A DNA stretch of 64,000 nucleotides from Rostratula benghalensis. Taxonomy: Eukaryota; Chordata; Aves; Charadriiformes; Rostratulidae. A program made the position numbers and the translations under genes. Below, in pieces: positions 9,913 through 22,256 of this stretch. The DNA lies in the NCBI GenBank assembly GCA_013399305.1, contig VXAI01000190.1, forward strand, positions 1,411,717 through 1,475,716. Direction: 5' to 3'. The notes below the pieces were generated by a model. The model did no database searches. It was given only the letters and a program-made list of their open reading frames with translations, and was not told the DNA's origin. Within the stretch, counting starts at the first letter, position 1. Every line of letters begins with the position of its first letter.

Positions 9913-12900
9913 TTTGTCTGAAGCCGAGTTTGTGCTAATGGGCTTTTATTTAGTAGTTTGTTATTATAGCAATTAATTTTCCTGCACTCCTAAAGCCAAA
10001 CCAGAACTGTGATTCCCACTATTAAATCCCAACCAGTGCTCCTGGCAAATCTTTGATTCTGGGCTGTCCTGTGCTCCTGGTGGGTATGTACATAACTTTA
10101 CATAACTTTGCCAGTCATGCTACTGTGGAAGTTTGCACGTTTTCTCTGAGCAAGAAAATATTACTGGTGCTGTTCTCTTAGTCTGCTACTCCTTTGTTTC
10201 CTCAACAAAAGCAGGTATTTTTGAGCATTCTATATAATGCTCCCTCAAGGCCAAACAAGAATCACTACTGCCATTTAAATATATATAGAAAAATGTGATG
10301 AGTGCAGTGTCAACACGTGCCTCATCTCTGCACCTCATGGTAAAAACTTCTACCCTAAGATTCCAGTTAGTCACAAGCTCACAAACCAGCTTCTGCTCTT
10401 GGAAGTAAGTGAACAAAGATGGGAAAGGCCTGTTACTGCAAATCCCATAGCAGTTCATTTTCCTGCTAGACTGTATCCCCAGTCCTTTTATTCATTTCTA
10501 AAGGGAAATCTAGATTTAAATATACCCTACTGCTTCAGCTTCCACCTCCTCCCTGGTGAGGATGAGGTGCAGCCAAAATAAAATCAGGAAATATACCTAA
10601 CACTGAGGCTCTGATGCCTTTTTTTTTTTTTTTTTTTAATTTCATCACATTAGTCATGATTAATTTTAAATAATCCCAACCCCTCCTAGTTAATTGCACA
10701 ATAACATTTGCAGCTTAGTTCCTTTCCATAGTCATCATTAATCAAGCTATGCAATAAAACTCTTAATCCTTCCTAATAATTACAGACCTTCAGCCCCCAA
10801 ACAATTTGGGTTTTTTTAATGTTTTTTCAACACCACCTAATCGATACAAACTTTTCTGGTGATGAGATGTGAAGAACTTGATTCTTCTTTGAGGCAAAGC
10901 CAACCTGGGGAATGCTAACACCTCCAATTGTTCTTCTGCTTTTCTGCTGTCCTATCTGTGCAGCCCCAAATTACCGTGGTGGGGTTTTTTTGGTTTCATA
11001 ACAGACATTGTATTTATGCCTATTTTGAGTAAGAAATACTCTGGTAAATGAAAGAGCTTGAGAATTGTCTGTTTTTATGGAAAACTTAAATTTTGGCTAG
11101 ATGTCTTGTGATTACAAGGCATTCTTGAACACAAGCCAGCTAGAAACTGGGGGCTGATCTGTCTTTCTATGAGTGTGAGCAGGTCTCTCCAGATCTCAAA
11201 GAAGCATCTCTCACCTCCTGGCCACTGGGAGCCGTAGGCAGAAGATCTCACAGATGGAGACAGGAGAGCTGGGTGCCTGCTGGGTCTCCATCAGCTTTCT
11301 GGAGACTCTGAGATGAAAAAGAGCTGGGATGTAGACACAAGTATATATACACAAGTCCAGAGCTTTTTGCTGCTCTTTCCCTGACTCCCACTGGTGGTCA
11401 TGTGCCCCGCTGACCCCTCAGTGGCTGTGGTCTAGTTCAGCCCAGAGCAGACCCATCCAGTGCTTTGGAGACCATATGATATCAACCCACTGATAACTGC
11501 TGCTGGAGAAGATAATCCAACAGGAGAAAGAGGGAAAGCTGTGGGGTCACCAGCACTGATCTCTGCCACACGTGAGCACAAAACCCACTGAGTTTCATGA
11601 TAGTGGTGCCTTCTACTACTGCACTGTGTCTGAAGACCTGAAACAAAGCTGGGCTTGACATTAATCTTCCTGGCAAGAAATCTCCTACAGCTGTGTGTCT
11701 TGTCATTTTCATATTGCCAGAGCCAAGAAAATAAATGACTATGAGCAGAGCTGGGGCTGACCTGTATCCAGAAGCTCGTTACGCTTGTAAAGTAGGCACA
11801 GAGGATATGGAAATAGCAGAGAGAGCACTGGGAACTTTCTAGCTTGTGTCTCCTTCGGTCTTGTTTGTGTGGCACCAAACCTCAGGGTGTCTAACCTGCA
11901 GGTGTGTTTGAGTTTGCATCCTAAATTTCGTCAGGCTGATGCCAGCCTTGGCTTCTTACACTGTGCCAGCGTAGGTGATGCATCTGAAAGGGAATGTACT
12001 TTGATAACCAAGTGTTCTTTCTTCTTGTTGTGTTGGGTTTTTTGGGTTTTTTGGGGTTTTTTTGGTGGTTTTGTTTTTTGTTTTTTTTTTTAATAGGGCA
12101 AATATTGATGAATGGCATTCCTAGGTCATTTGGTCTGAATCACTTTTCCTGGGCTGGCTGGATGTAACAGTTAAATAGCCCTTTCTATTAGTTATCCTGA
12201 AACAAATCCTGTTGTGGAGACAACATCCAGTACCTGTGTTAGGTAATGTCAGAGGACATTTTGTAGGAGAAGCTTTTATCAGACCACGGATGTAGCTTTA
12301 ATCTTCAGGCGCTCATCGAATGTCCTCCCTCCCTCCTCTCCCTGCAGCACTTTCTTAGGGAAGGGGCATGAAACACACACAGCTGGCTGAATGAGAACCA
12401 GTTTGGAAAGTTTGTGCTGTCTTGAGTAGCTCCAAGGAGGGAGAGGGGAAAGAAAACCCTTTTCCTTACCCTGTCCATGCCAGCACGACAGTCTTCAGGT
12501 GGTGGTGGAGGTGTTTGGGGATTTTGGGCTGAGATGTGGCTGGCGGATGGCTGCTGTATTTCACTTCTGCTATTGGAATACAAGGAAGAGAAACCAGTTT
12601 AGGCCTCTCTAATGAAAATAGCTGTTAAACAATGCTTTGCTTTCAGAGAGTAAATTGATGTACGTAGTAGAGGTGTCTGAGATAGTTTTACTGCATTCTC
12701 TGACTCGAATTACTAGTTTTTCCGTGTTTATGGAACTAATAGGGTAGGTGGGTTAAGGTGGAGGATTTTAACTCTTTAGGAGAAGGTTCTCTGTCTCACC
12801 CTCTTTTTCCTCTTAGTTTTTGTCCCAGAAGAAGGGAGGCTATGTTGAAAGGAGGGTGTCTCCAGAGTTGCTTCAGCTGTGTTGGAACAGACAGCTCTGA

Positions 12901-13838
12901 TGAAAGGGAGAAAATGTTTCAACCTAGATCTCACCACTCTCGTTATTCCTACATTAGAGGGAGCTCGGGATCTGGCCCTGCCTTTATCTGAATGTTTGAA
13001 AGCAGAGACCCACGCTGTGCAGACAGTGGAAAGTGAGCTGTGATGACAGCTGAACTGGAAAACAAAGCCCTAGCTGGGATGGGTTAGCCCATGTGGGCAG
13101 GTATCCTGCCTCCAGGGCAGGAGCACCTTCCCTTGTTGTTGTTTGCATTGGGCTCACCTGAGCTCCTGGCTTGGTTTCGAAAGAGGACGGGGTCTGGCCA
13201 TCATGAGGGCCTTTCCATAAGCCCGTGCTCCTGTAGAAGTGGAATTGCTGGCTCTTTTTCTGGGAGGTTTCCTTCCCTTTGTTGCTCTGGCCCTAGCCTG
13301 TAGTGGGTGGGTTTTATGCTGATGCTGCTCTGCTGGGATAAGGCCACTTGCTTTGTGTCCAAGCCTCTGCAGCCTGCAGTTCCTGATGGTGTTGCTTGAA
13401 CCTGAGAGTCTGCACTACCCCATCCCATCAAAGTAATGATTCAAAGAGGATTCTTCCACTCTACCCCTGACTCTGCTCTCTCCCCTACCTGCTACATTTG
13501 AGCTGCTTCTAAAATCTTTCCAGCTGTGAACAGATATTTATCTTCAACAGCTTTCTCTCTCACTTTGGCTATTCTGTTTCTCTGTGGTCATGCAAATTTT
13601 GCCCCACATACTTTATTCATATCATAAACAAACCAGCAAGAAGCTGAACGCCGGCACCGCTGTTACTTCCCAGCAGTCATATCCCACGGTGGTACCCTCT
13701 CGACTGCTTTCAGGCTTCCCCGTGCCTGCAAGTGGTTTTGTAAACTTCCACGTCAAACTCTGCAGCCGTGAACTTCAGAGACATCCAGGATCTCCTTGAC
13801 GTAGGGCAAGCTTCTTGCAGCAAAGGATTTCAACAAAC

Positions 13839-13857
13839 AAAAAAAAAAAAAAAAAAA
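13839..13857. repeat. Poly-A run before exon 2
   Basis: Nineteen A bases lie about 84 bases upstream of the exon 2 splice acceptor of copy 1. A T19 run sits at nearly the matching place in copy 2. Confidence 0.95.
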
Positions 13858-13941
13858 TATCAGAAGAAACCGTAGACCTGCACCGACCTGCAGTTCAGCT
13901 CACTCCTGCAAAATAACATCTTTTCTCGTTCTCTCTTCAAG

Positions 13942-14085
13942 GCTGGGGGAGAGCAGCAGCTGCCACGTACCTCGTCGGCTTTGTGATCCTGGTCATCTGT
14001 TTCATCCTCGCAGTCATCGCCTTCTCCATCGAGATCCTCCGCTTCAACTTCGTGCGAGGAATCGGAGGCTTGCTCTTCGTTGTTG
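13942..14085 (+). CDS. PERP: PERP copy 1, coding exon 2 (codons 71-118 and first base of 119)
   Basis: This 144-base phase 1-1 exon follows the acceptor TTCTCTCTTCAAG and ends G|GTAAGG. It encodes the end of the first extracellular loop (GWGRAAAATYLV, near-identical in mammals as AWGRAAAA), membrane segment 2 (about residues 80-102, LVGFVILVICFILAVIAF) and the intracellular loop (EILRFNFVRG). It then enters membrane segment 3 (IGGLLFVV). RFNFVRGIGG replaces the mammalian loop at this place and is shared with copy 2, so it predates the duplication or marks the bird lineage. Confidence 0.95.
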
Positions 14086-15402
14086 GTAAGGCTGGGCACA
14101 GAGACAAGGTTATTTTGGATGTAAAACAAGCATCAGCAGAAAAACACGCTGGAGAGAGCCTCCCTTATGAAATAAGCTGTCTTTGTCTGGTTTATGACTC
14201 ATTTTCACGGGGAACAAGGGAAGGCTGATTTATGCTTTGGAAGATAATGGCTAGGGGAGCTCCAGTGGCCTTTGCCAGTTAGCGCTTTCCCAAAGGCAGA
14301 GTGTGGGGGCAACCAACACCTTTCACCCTGCATCTCTGTCCTGGGTTGACAGACACAAGACTAATTTTTCCTCTAATGCTGGGGAAAACTGCACTTTTAG
14401 AAGACTCTAGTGTCTGAATTCATGAAAAATATTTACTTTACGGCCAGTCAGGCTCTGTGAGATTGAAGGCCTCTGTTTTCAAGCCTTGCAAGGTGCAGGG
14501 ATGAGGAGGAGCAGGGCCTCGGTGTTTGACCCAGGCTGGCCAACAGGTTTATTTCATACCGTGAACATCACTTTCAACATAAATTAGAAAAGTTTGCTAA
14601 GTAGTTTTCTGTCCCCTGATGGCGGTGGTCCAGACAACTCCTTGCCCTGGTGCTGGACTCCTGAGGCCTTTCTTTCCTCCTGAAGCCATTGCACTCGCGG
14701 TGTCCGACATTTGCTGTCCCTGCTGGGAGCACACAGCTTCCCGCTGATAGAAGCAGCTGAGTGTAATTCTTGTATATCTTATATCAGTGTGGGGAGCTAC
14801 TCCTGGTTCTTTAGTATTACTGTTAATTATTTAGTCTTATTCTATTAAATTTATTTACATTTCAACCCTCATGTTTCTTTGCGTTCCCCAGTTTCCCCTT
14901 TTCTGGGTGGGGGAGGTGTCATCATCAGGTGATAGAATAAATGTCTGAAGGACAATAAATAGTTATGGGTTTTCTCAAACCATAACAATGTCACATACTG
15001 AGGCTTCGGAGCCGAGACCTCCGGGTGCTCCCCACCTCCCCGAGGCAGGAGGAGCGATGGGGCTGTGGTAGAAGCGGGAGGTAACCGGCTCCACAGGGAT
15101 CGTGGTGCCTGGCTGTGGGACAGGGCTGGTCCCGGCATGCAGGTACGTGCCTCGGCAACCCGGGCAACGTCAGCCCTAGCTCTGTAGCCAGATGGGCGTG
15201 GGGATCTGCCTCGGCCAGAAGTCACGTACCTCTGTAAGAAAGCAGATTCAGTTGTAGGACTGAAATTAATCTTTCCCTATCTTAAAAGGCTATGCGGTTA
15301 ACTCCAGGTACCTCTTTTTTTTTAAAGTGAGAAATGTGATTTATTCACTATCATTTACTCCTGCTTTTCTTATTATTTTTTTTCCTTTCTTTCCCTCTCT
15401 AG
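14086..15402 (+). other. PERP: Intron 2 of PERP copy 1
   Basis: A 1,317-bp GT-AG intron. The acceptor has a long pyrimidine tract (15376-15400) ending TCTCTAG. No repeat element or extra exon is recognised. A GC-richer patch at 15000-15230 has scattered CpGs but no clear function. Confidence 0.85.
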
Positions 15403-15638
15403 CTGCATTCCAGATCATAGGCTTGGTCATCTACCCAGTCAAATTCACAGAAGACATTCCACTGATGGGAGATAACATGTTCAGCTGGGCCTATGGCTTT
15501 GGTTGGGCCAGCACCGTTGTTGTCATAGGTTGTGCTTTCTTCTTCTGCTGCCTCCCCAACTGGGAAGATGAAGTCCTGGGAAACATCAAGCCTACCTATT
15601 ACTACTCCTCCCCAGAGCGAGCACCATACTTAAATTGA
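15403..15638 (+). CDS. PERP: PERP copy 1, coding exon 3 (rest of codon 119 to residue 196 and stop)
   Basis: This exon encodes the rest of membrane segment 3 ([16 protein letters not shown]), the second extracellular loop (about residues 133-150, ending [11 protein letters not shown]) and membrane segment 4 (about 152-168, [18 protein letters not shown]). The cytoplasmic tail is [18 protein letters not shown]. The CC pair at 167-168 at the inner membrane face is a plausible palmitoylation site (inference). After the usual YYSSP the protein has seven extra residues (ERAPYLN) that copy 2 lacks. The stop codon TGA is at 15636-15638. Confidence 0.95.
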
Positions 15639-15922
15639 AAGATTAAATCCAAGTGCAGTCAACTATCAAAAAACAGCAGAGGAACACCTCTGATGTAGAT
15701 TTGGTGCGATTATAGGAGACTGAAAAACCCACACCTTATTTCTCCAGAGCATTTTCTTACTGGCCCTGGTGGTAAATTAGTAAAAACATTGGCATCTTTA
15801 AGCAAGTAGCTTTTACCTAAAGTATTATATATGTGTTCTCAGGTCGATTCTGTTTGGGTGGTTTACTTGCTCATTCCCCTCTCAACTGAGTCATCCTTAT
15901 TTTATTCAAACATTTGCTTATG

Positions 15923-15928
15923 AATAAA
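15923..15928 (+). terminator. Proximal polyadenylation signal AATAAA
   Basis: First canonical AATAAA after the copy 1 stop codon (285 bases downstream). It would give a short 3' UTR. Another AATAAA lies at 16204-16209. Confidence 0.4.
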
Positions 15929-17677
15929 GATGTAGTGCTTCAAGTGTAGAAAGGAAGAGGAGAGACTTTAAACAACCCATTAGAGGGACCTGTAAGTTAT
16001 TTTGTTTTCACCTCTGACAAAAGTGCCTTAAATGGAACTAGAAAAAAAAAACCCAACCTCCCAAAGAATGTTTTTTCTTCCACCAAAATCGGTCCCAAGG
16101 AAGGAATTTCCCTGAGACTATTGCAGTCACCTGCTGCCTAAGAATCTCTTCCCATTCCTGTTACTGGACTATTGTGACTATTAGCTATTTGAATTAAGGG
16201 GAAAATAAAGTTTATTTTCCACCAATTGCTGCTGTTGGATGGAGATCTCCTAAAGTGTGTCTAACAGTGGCTAAGGTAACACTTACTGGTGTTTTTGTGA
16301 CCACTGCTGGATATGTGATGGAGCCACATATAATTTAATATACGGTGTCACAGAGAGAACCCCTAAACTTTCAGGTGTTAAACTACATATGTTTTGACAT
16401 GGTATTAGAGGGATGCTGATTTAGAAAATACATTTGAGTAGCAGCGTGCACTGTTCTTTATGCCTACCTTTTTAAAACTGCCGTGTTTTAATTAGCAGCT
16501 GTACTTTGGAGGGAAATCTTAGCGTAAGGTGTTGAAAACCTCCCAAAGTTTCTAAAGCACACTGTCAGTTCCCCAAAGTTTAGTAAACTTGAGGGTGCTT
16601 TGTGAGTCACTAGGATTTAAGAGGTAAAAACAGGAGAGCAGTTCTGGGAGCAGTTTATATATGCAAACTTCATACAGACGCCTGTCTCGGGGAGCAATCT
16701 GGCTGGCTCCTCGCTCCTGTTTCTGAAGCCAGCAATTCCCAGTAAGTATTCCAGCAAGGCAGAGACATGTCTGTGTTGGTCATGGACCTGCAGCAGCTTA
16801 CAGCAGATTTAATTATGGTCTACAATATTTGTCAGAGCTTTCTTCAGCTGGAGAGGAAAAGGGAAGAGGCTCATTTGTGGAGCTCCTCTTCCAGATATGG
16901 GGGAAGTAGCTCTAGCAGAGACAGGTTTCTGAGCAGGGTACAGGCAGGGTGGAAAGCAAATACTGTGCATTACTCTGTGTAACGAGCAGCTGGGGACTTC
17001 TTACTGTTGTGAGCCCAGTACTTGGGAGAGTGTAAGTGTGTTGGGTGTACGTGTTCATGCATAGGTACACAATGGAACGTACAAAGCATCAGCCAGCACA
17101 CTGTAAACCTAAAGACCTTTAGACCTAGAGCTTTTCCAATGTCCGTTATTTCTTGTATTATATATTGTATAGCTCTCTGCTTTGTAACACCTTTTTTAAT
17201 TCGCTAATTCTGTATATTGCATGCGATCCTGAAAGGCCAGGTGACTTCTGAAGTTCCCTTCCCGGCCTGTATTTTATTCATCTGCAGACTTCAGAACTAT
17301 GTTACAAACTCAGTTGTGGCATATACAATCAACTGTATTTATGATTCTTGCTGAAGAAGAGAATCCTTTTTTTTTTTTTTCCCCTTTCTGTACAGTACTG
17401 GCTGGCGAGGATTACTCTGTAGACTCCTCTCATCTGTATAATGAGTAATGATAGTACCTAACTTTCTAGTGAATTCAAAACACAGCAGAGAATTCCAAGT
17501 CTGAAAAATCCTTGTGCAGCTAAAGCTGAGGAGGAGGAAAGATACAAGAAAATGGACACCCTTCCTAAAAGAGAGGAAGGCTGGCTTGGTAATAGTGTTT
17601 ACCATAACTTAAGTATTTTGTACTTTTTTTTTTTTATATAAGCACTGTCATAACTTGTCAAAAAAGCACATATGTAA

Positions 17678-17683
17678 AATAAA
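17678..17683 (+). terminator. Distal polyadenylation signal AATAAA
   Basis: Canonical signal about 2.0 kb after the copy 1 stop, followed within 25 bases by G/T-rich sequence. It is the best candidate for the main transcript end. Confidence 0.55.
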
Positions 17684-18835
17684 CTTGGCTCTGAACGTTC
17701 TGGGATGGGTGGAAGCATAACCAGCATGTTACACAATTAAGATGTTTGGGAGAAAGCTATTGCAAATAGTCATCAATTACTCTCAAGTGATACTAATGTA
17801 TGTGGCACTCCTTTCAAATGTGGTGGCTTAATTAAAGCTGTTTCAACTGACAGTTGTAGAAACTTGGTGGTGTTTGTGGCTCACGGGTTCATTTCATAAA
17901 CTCAAGCAAATAGCCATTCTTTACTTCTCTTAATGTCAATGTCAGTATCCATCAAGTGCTGGGTTAATAAAATGAAGTTGAAGGCCTCCTTTCTCCAGGA
18001 GGCAACAGCTTCATTTTCCAGTCAAATGAGCTGGAGTATCCACTGGCAAAACAGGGCTGTGTGCTTTCCTTGGAAGTGCCAGGGACAGAAAGCTCTTTGC
18101 TAAGCCCAAACCTCTTAAATGCACCACAGCTGGGGGGAACCCTAAAAACATTAAGAACATTAGTGTCTACAGAAGGTCTCAGATGTGAGAAGCCTCTTTG
18201 TTCCATATGAAAACTCTTCCAAATAGCTCTCATGTACTGATCAAGAATTTTTAAATATAGAGAACAGGATGATGTACTCACTTGCTTTTTTAAGTGGAAG
18301 TTTGCACTTCTGCTGTGATGAGAAACCTTCCCCTTTCTAACCTGAGATGATTCAGGGCACTTAGAGCTCTGTGCTGGTGGCCTTCAGTATCCTCAGCAAC
18401 TCTTTCTTCCTCCGAGTCTGTACAGAGAGCGAATCTGCCAGACACTGCTGTCTTAAACCAGCTTCCCATTGCTGGAAAGACAGGTTTGACATTCTCCTGA
18501 TTTTTTATATTTTTTCTTTTAATATTTTAGCTGTCCTCTTCCTTAAATGTCTTAGTTTTAAAATGCCTTTACCACCCTGGATTCTGGCAGCTTCCTTTTT
18601 TGTTTGGTTTGGTCACTTTTGGATTTTCGTTTGTTTGGTTTTTTACCCCCTCTCCTTTGATTAATTTTAATGTACACAATTAAGGAAAATATTTTTTTTT
18701 CCCTTTAGACTTTCCTAAAAGCTCTAAAGATGCAGGGTTTGTATAATGCCCTCCTCCCCCCCGCCTTTTTTTTTTTTTTTTGACATGAAGCATATTTGTA
18801 CCCTTGTTTACCTGCCAGTCTGTATTCATACGCCA

Positions 18836-18912
18836 ACTGTCAAGGTTGGAAGGGACCTCTAAGTTCATCTGATCCAACCACCAACCTAAGTCTGACAAAA
18901 ACCCATCACTAT
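18836..18912 (-). mobile_element. Short CR1 3' remnant
   Basis: About 75 bases with AAGGTTGGAAGGGACCTCTA and ATCTGATCCAACCACCAACC, the minus-strand 3' end of a diverged CR1; its terminal octamers are lost. Confidence 0.7.
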
Positions 18913-19360
18913 TCAGCTGCAGCTTTTTTTTTTTTTCCATGTTCATTAAAATCCCCAGAACAGCTCTTGTGAGATTCAGGGGAGTTCTTTCGGGCCCAGG
19001 CCTGGAGAGGATGAGAGCAGGTCAGGAGAAATCAACCACAATGGTCTTAAGTGGAATGATGAGCAATCAAACCCATGTGTGACTGGGTGCTAGGGAAGGC
19101 TGAATGACCTGAATGGGGTGATTAATGATTAAATCTCATGGATATGGGAAACAGCTGCCACACCCCAGTGAGATTTTGTATTTTTAGTTGATGTAACAAG
19201 TGACTCATTTTTTAGACAATTCCTTGCCAAGGTAGAATTCTTAAGAAGTCACCCGACCTTTGCATCCTGCATCTAAGGACTTTTGGACCAAGAACACAAA
19301 TTGTGACAATGTAGTAACATCATTTAAGGCAATATTTTCAAGGAAAAAGGTTGGTATGGT

Positions 19361-19462
19361 GATAGGAACAACCTGCTCTAGTGGGAGGTGTCCCTGCCCA
19401 TGGCAGGGGGGTTGGAACTTTAAGGTTCTTTCCAAATGTAACCATTCTATGGTTATATGTTA
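19361..19462 (+). mobile_element. CR1 3'-end remnant
   Basis: About 100 bases from CAACCTGCTCTAGTGGGAGG through TGCCCATGGCAGG to a worn CCATTCTATGGTTATATG tail. Confidence 0.85.
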
Positions 19463-20040
19463 TCACCATAAAAAGAAAACCACCCACGTACTAAAAGGAG
19501 AGGCTACACACACACCCCAAGAGTTGCTGAGATCATTGAGCCCTTCTGAATTACTGATGAGCCAAGCACATGTAATCAATGGAAACCAAAAAGCTTCAGG
19601 AGATTTCACAACAGCTGAGAGAGCTGAGGTACTGGTCCAGTGGAGGTTCCTGGCAATATGGAACAGCACCCTGAAAAAACCCCCAAGGATTTTAGTGCTT
19701 GTAGGTGAAGCTGCACAAATTTTGAAATTAACTTGGGAGATGACACTCACAACCAGAATAAAGTGGAATGGAATGTGGAGGAGATGCTTGCCACAAATGG
19801 GGATGCTGAGTTTCTGAATGCAGTTGGTTCCTGGAATGTACAGGAACAGTGACATCTGTGTGCGGTGAGTTCATGGCACCTGGGGTCACATCAGCCTCAC
19901 TGCACGGGTGCAGCAGTTGTATGTGTAGATCCCATTCACCAAGAACACATCATTTTTGCTGTGTATGTGCAGCATATTTATAACATAGGCCCAATGCATC
20001 CATCTGGATCAAGAACTGGATGGATGGATGGTCCCAAAAG

Positions 20041-20415
20041 AGTGGTGCTCAACAGTTTGAGGAAGAGGAGGCTGAGGGGAGGCCTCATCACTCTCCACAG
20101 CTACTGGAAAGGCCATTGTAGAGAGGTTGGTGCTGGTCTCTTCTCACAGGGAATTAGGTATAGAAGGAGAGGGAATGGCTTCAAGCTGCAACAGGGTGCA
20201 TTTAGGCTGAACATTAGGAAAGAATTTTTCCCAGAAAGAGCGGTCACGTATTGGAATTGGAACCACTGGAAAGTGGTTGAGTCCCCATCCCTGAATGTGT
20301 TTCAGAGTTGTTGAGATGTGGTGCTGGGGTATCTGGTGTAGAGGAGAACTTTGTAGAATGGGGCTGATGGTTGGACTTGATCCCAAGGGTCTTTTCCAAC
20401 TTGAATGATTCTATC
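20041..20415 (+). mobile_element. CR1 LINE 3' fragment, diverged subfamily
   Basis: The plus-strand frame shows KRRLRGGLITLHSYWKGHCR and FRLNIRKEFFPERAV, the ORF2 C terminus, ending TTGAATGATTCTAT. Its wording ([15 protein letters not shown]) matches the minus-strand copy at 56130-56750, a different subfamily from most copies here. Confidence 0.88.
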
Positions 20416-20995
20416 TGTGCTGGTACCACCAGCAGCCTTTTGTCTGAGGTTTCCTGGCACTGGAAGGTGTGGGCCAAGCTACTCCACCTATGGGGCTTGA
20501 CAGACTGAAATTCCAGGTAAAAAGCCACTGACCCTGAAATTTTGCTGCTATAGAATTATATTTAAATTACTCAGGAGTTGTCAAAATAATTGAAATGGTG
20601 TTTTTAATTGTGATTTTTGAGTACATAAATTTAATGAGGCTATATTTATATTAAAGATTGTACTGGAAAACATGCAGGCATATCTAGAGCTTTATAGTAC
20701 AAATAATGTCAATAATAAGTATACATGTTTCCATGAATGATATTCCTCATGGCTTTGTCTTTGCAGGATTGGATAACATTTGCTAGCAGAATTGGTATGA
20801 TGTGCTTTTTATTTATTTATGGGCTTGTGGGCTGCACATACTCTTTTCCAGACAGATCTTCACAAATATAGAATATTTTGTAGGTAGTAAAAATTGCTAA
20901 GCATCAAAAGGACACATTGGGAATCGGGGTTTAATGAGTCTGAGAGGGCCCAGAAAGGTTTGGAGTGAGCACTCACATGAAACTGTGAGCCTAAA

Positions 20996-21105
20996 ATCAT
21001 AGAATCATAGATTGGTTTGGGTTTGGAAAGGACCTTAAAGACCATCGAATTCCAACTCCCCTGCCTTGGGCAAGGGCACCTCCCACCAGAGCAAGTTGCT
21101 CAAAA
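20996..21105 (-). mobile_element. CR1 3'-end remnant
   Basis: Begins with intact terminal octamers (ATCATAGAATCATAGATTGG) and covers only about 110 bases, stopping after CACCAGAGCAAGTTGCTC. Confidence 0.88.
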
Positions 21106-21983
21106 AAAGCCTGCTAACTCCTGTCCTCAGTGTGCTGTCTTGGGAGATGATCACAGATTAAAGCTCCTCATCTGACTGTCACATTCTTGAATATGCATGG
21201 AGGCATATAATTGGGGCAGGAGCTGACGTGTGGCCATTACAGTCCCTTTTCATTAAGTAGCCTATTTTCAGGCTCTCTTCGGGTTGGCAATCCCATGGGA
21301 CAAGAAATAAGCAGAACTTATTGTGAAAAAGGAATTTCGATGAATCATGACCCTTGAAAATTAATTTCTGTTCTGATCTACAGCAGAAAGACAAAACAAC
21401 TTGCAAAACAAAACCTGGGAAAATCATAATAGGCATTTTATATCGAGACAAAAGGGAAAGTTGACAACGTAGGTAGGACAGCACGATTTGCATTCCAGCA
21501 CACTTCCCAAATCAATTCCATATCTGACCTTTTAAATTGAAGAGGTCATTTAAATATAAGATTTTCAGGGTAACAGGTTTCAGCAAAACCCTGCTTTTGG
21601 CTGGAGAACCTCAAAGTGGAAATTCATGGCTGAAACTCTTAAAGATAAGCTTGGTATGCGTGTCTTATCTGTAAATCTCAAAGTGCTAAGCTGCTGTTCC
21701 CAACTGATCCATAAGGCACAGCAAATGAATGCCATTTCTTTGACACAGAAATGTAAGTAGCAGAGGTGTGGCACCTGGGAATTACCTACATAAGGCTGAT
21801 TTTATTCCCCTCTAAGGCAGCTGAGCTGTATGTTTTACAAGCAGTTACTGCTATGATCCACTATGATAGGAGCTAGCCTAGCTATGCCACGGAGAGGTCG
21901 TGGGGCCCAAAGCAAGTAGTTTAGGTAAAATTATCCTATAAGTACAATAGGACTGTGCTGTACTACTCTGCTTACACAGAATT

Positions 21984-22256
21984 TCATAGAATGATACGGG
22001 GTTGGAAGGGACCTCTGGAGATCATCTCAGCCAACCCCCCCTGCCAAAGCAGGTCCACCCAGAGCAGGTTGCACAGGAATGTGTCAAGGTGACTCTGGAA
22101 TGTTTCCAGAGGCAGACACTCCACCAACTCTCTGGGCAGACTGTTCAAGGGGTCAGCCACCCTCAAAGGAAAGAAGATCCTCCTCATGTTTAGATGGAAC
22201 TTCTTATGTTCAAGTTTGTGCTTGTTGCCTCTTGTCCTGTCACTGGGTACCACCGG
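21984..22256 (-). mobile_element. CR1 LINE 3' fragment
   Basis: Its minus-strand frame reads NKHKLEHKKFHLNMRR and IFFPLRVADPLNSLPRE, the ORF2 C terminus. It belongs to the subfamily with GGGACCTCTGGAGATCATCT, like the copy at 49420. Confidence 0.9.

Larger units (their letters stand above)
6454..13941 (+). other. PERP: Intron 1 of PERP copy 1
   Basis: A 7,488-bp GT-AG intron. It holds a small CR1 tail (6697-6797) and a longer CR1 copy (9468-9912). It also has T-rich runs near 7388, 7728, 10619 and 12060, an A19 run at 13839-13857, and two repeat-free AT-rich stretches (7983-8210 and 10636-10800) rich in TAAT-type homeodomain motifs that could be regulatory. No further exon is apparent. Confidence 0.85.
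6100..17700 (+). other. PERP: PERP copy 1, inferred transcription unit
   Basis: Three coding exons joined at GT-AG introns, all in phase 1, give 591 coding bases including the stop (196 residues); mammalian PERP has 193. Introns are 7,488 and 1,317 bp. The family is PMP22/claudin-like tetraspan proteins that sit at desmosomes and plasma membrane, support epithelial adhesion, and in mammals are transcribed under p53 and p63 control. The left end is inferred from a TATA-like box and the right end from the last good polyadenylation signal (17678). The tandem copy starts 12.9 kb downstream on the same strand. Confidence 0.75.
15639..17700 (+). other. PERP: Probable 3' UTR of PERP copy 1
   Basis: AT-rich, free of recognisable transposons, with AATAAA signals at 15923, 16204 and 17678. 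The last is followed by a GT/GGG-rich stretch (TCTGGGATGGGTGG), as expected of a cleavage site, so a long 3' UTR of about 2 kb is likely, with shorter alternatives possible. The open frames inside it (for example 16767-16982) are short and resemble nothing known. Confidence 0.6.

Noticed and set aside
19260..19817. Plus-strand frame of 185 codons
   Set aside because: It runs through a CR1 tail and unrelated DNA and has no domain or protein-like pattern; a chance frame.
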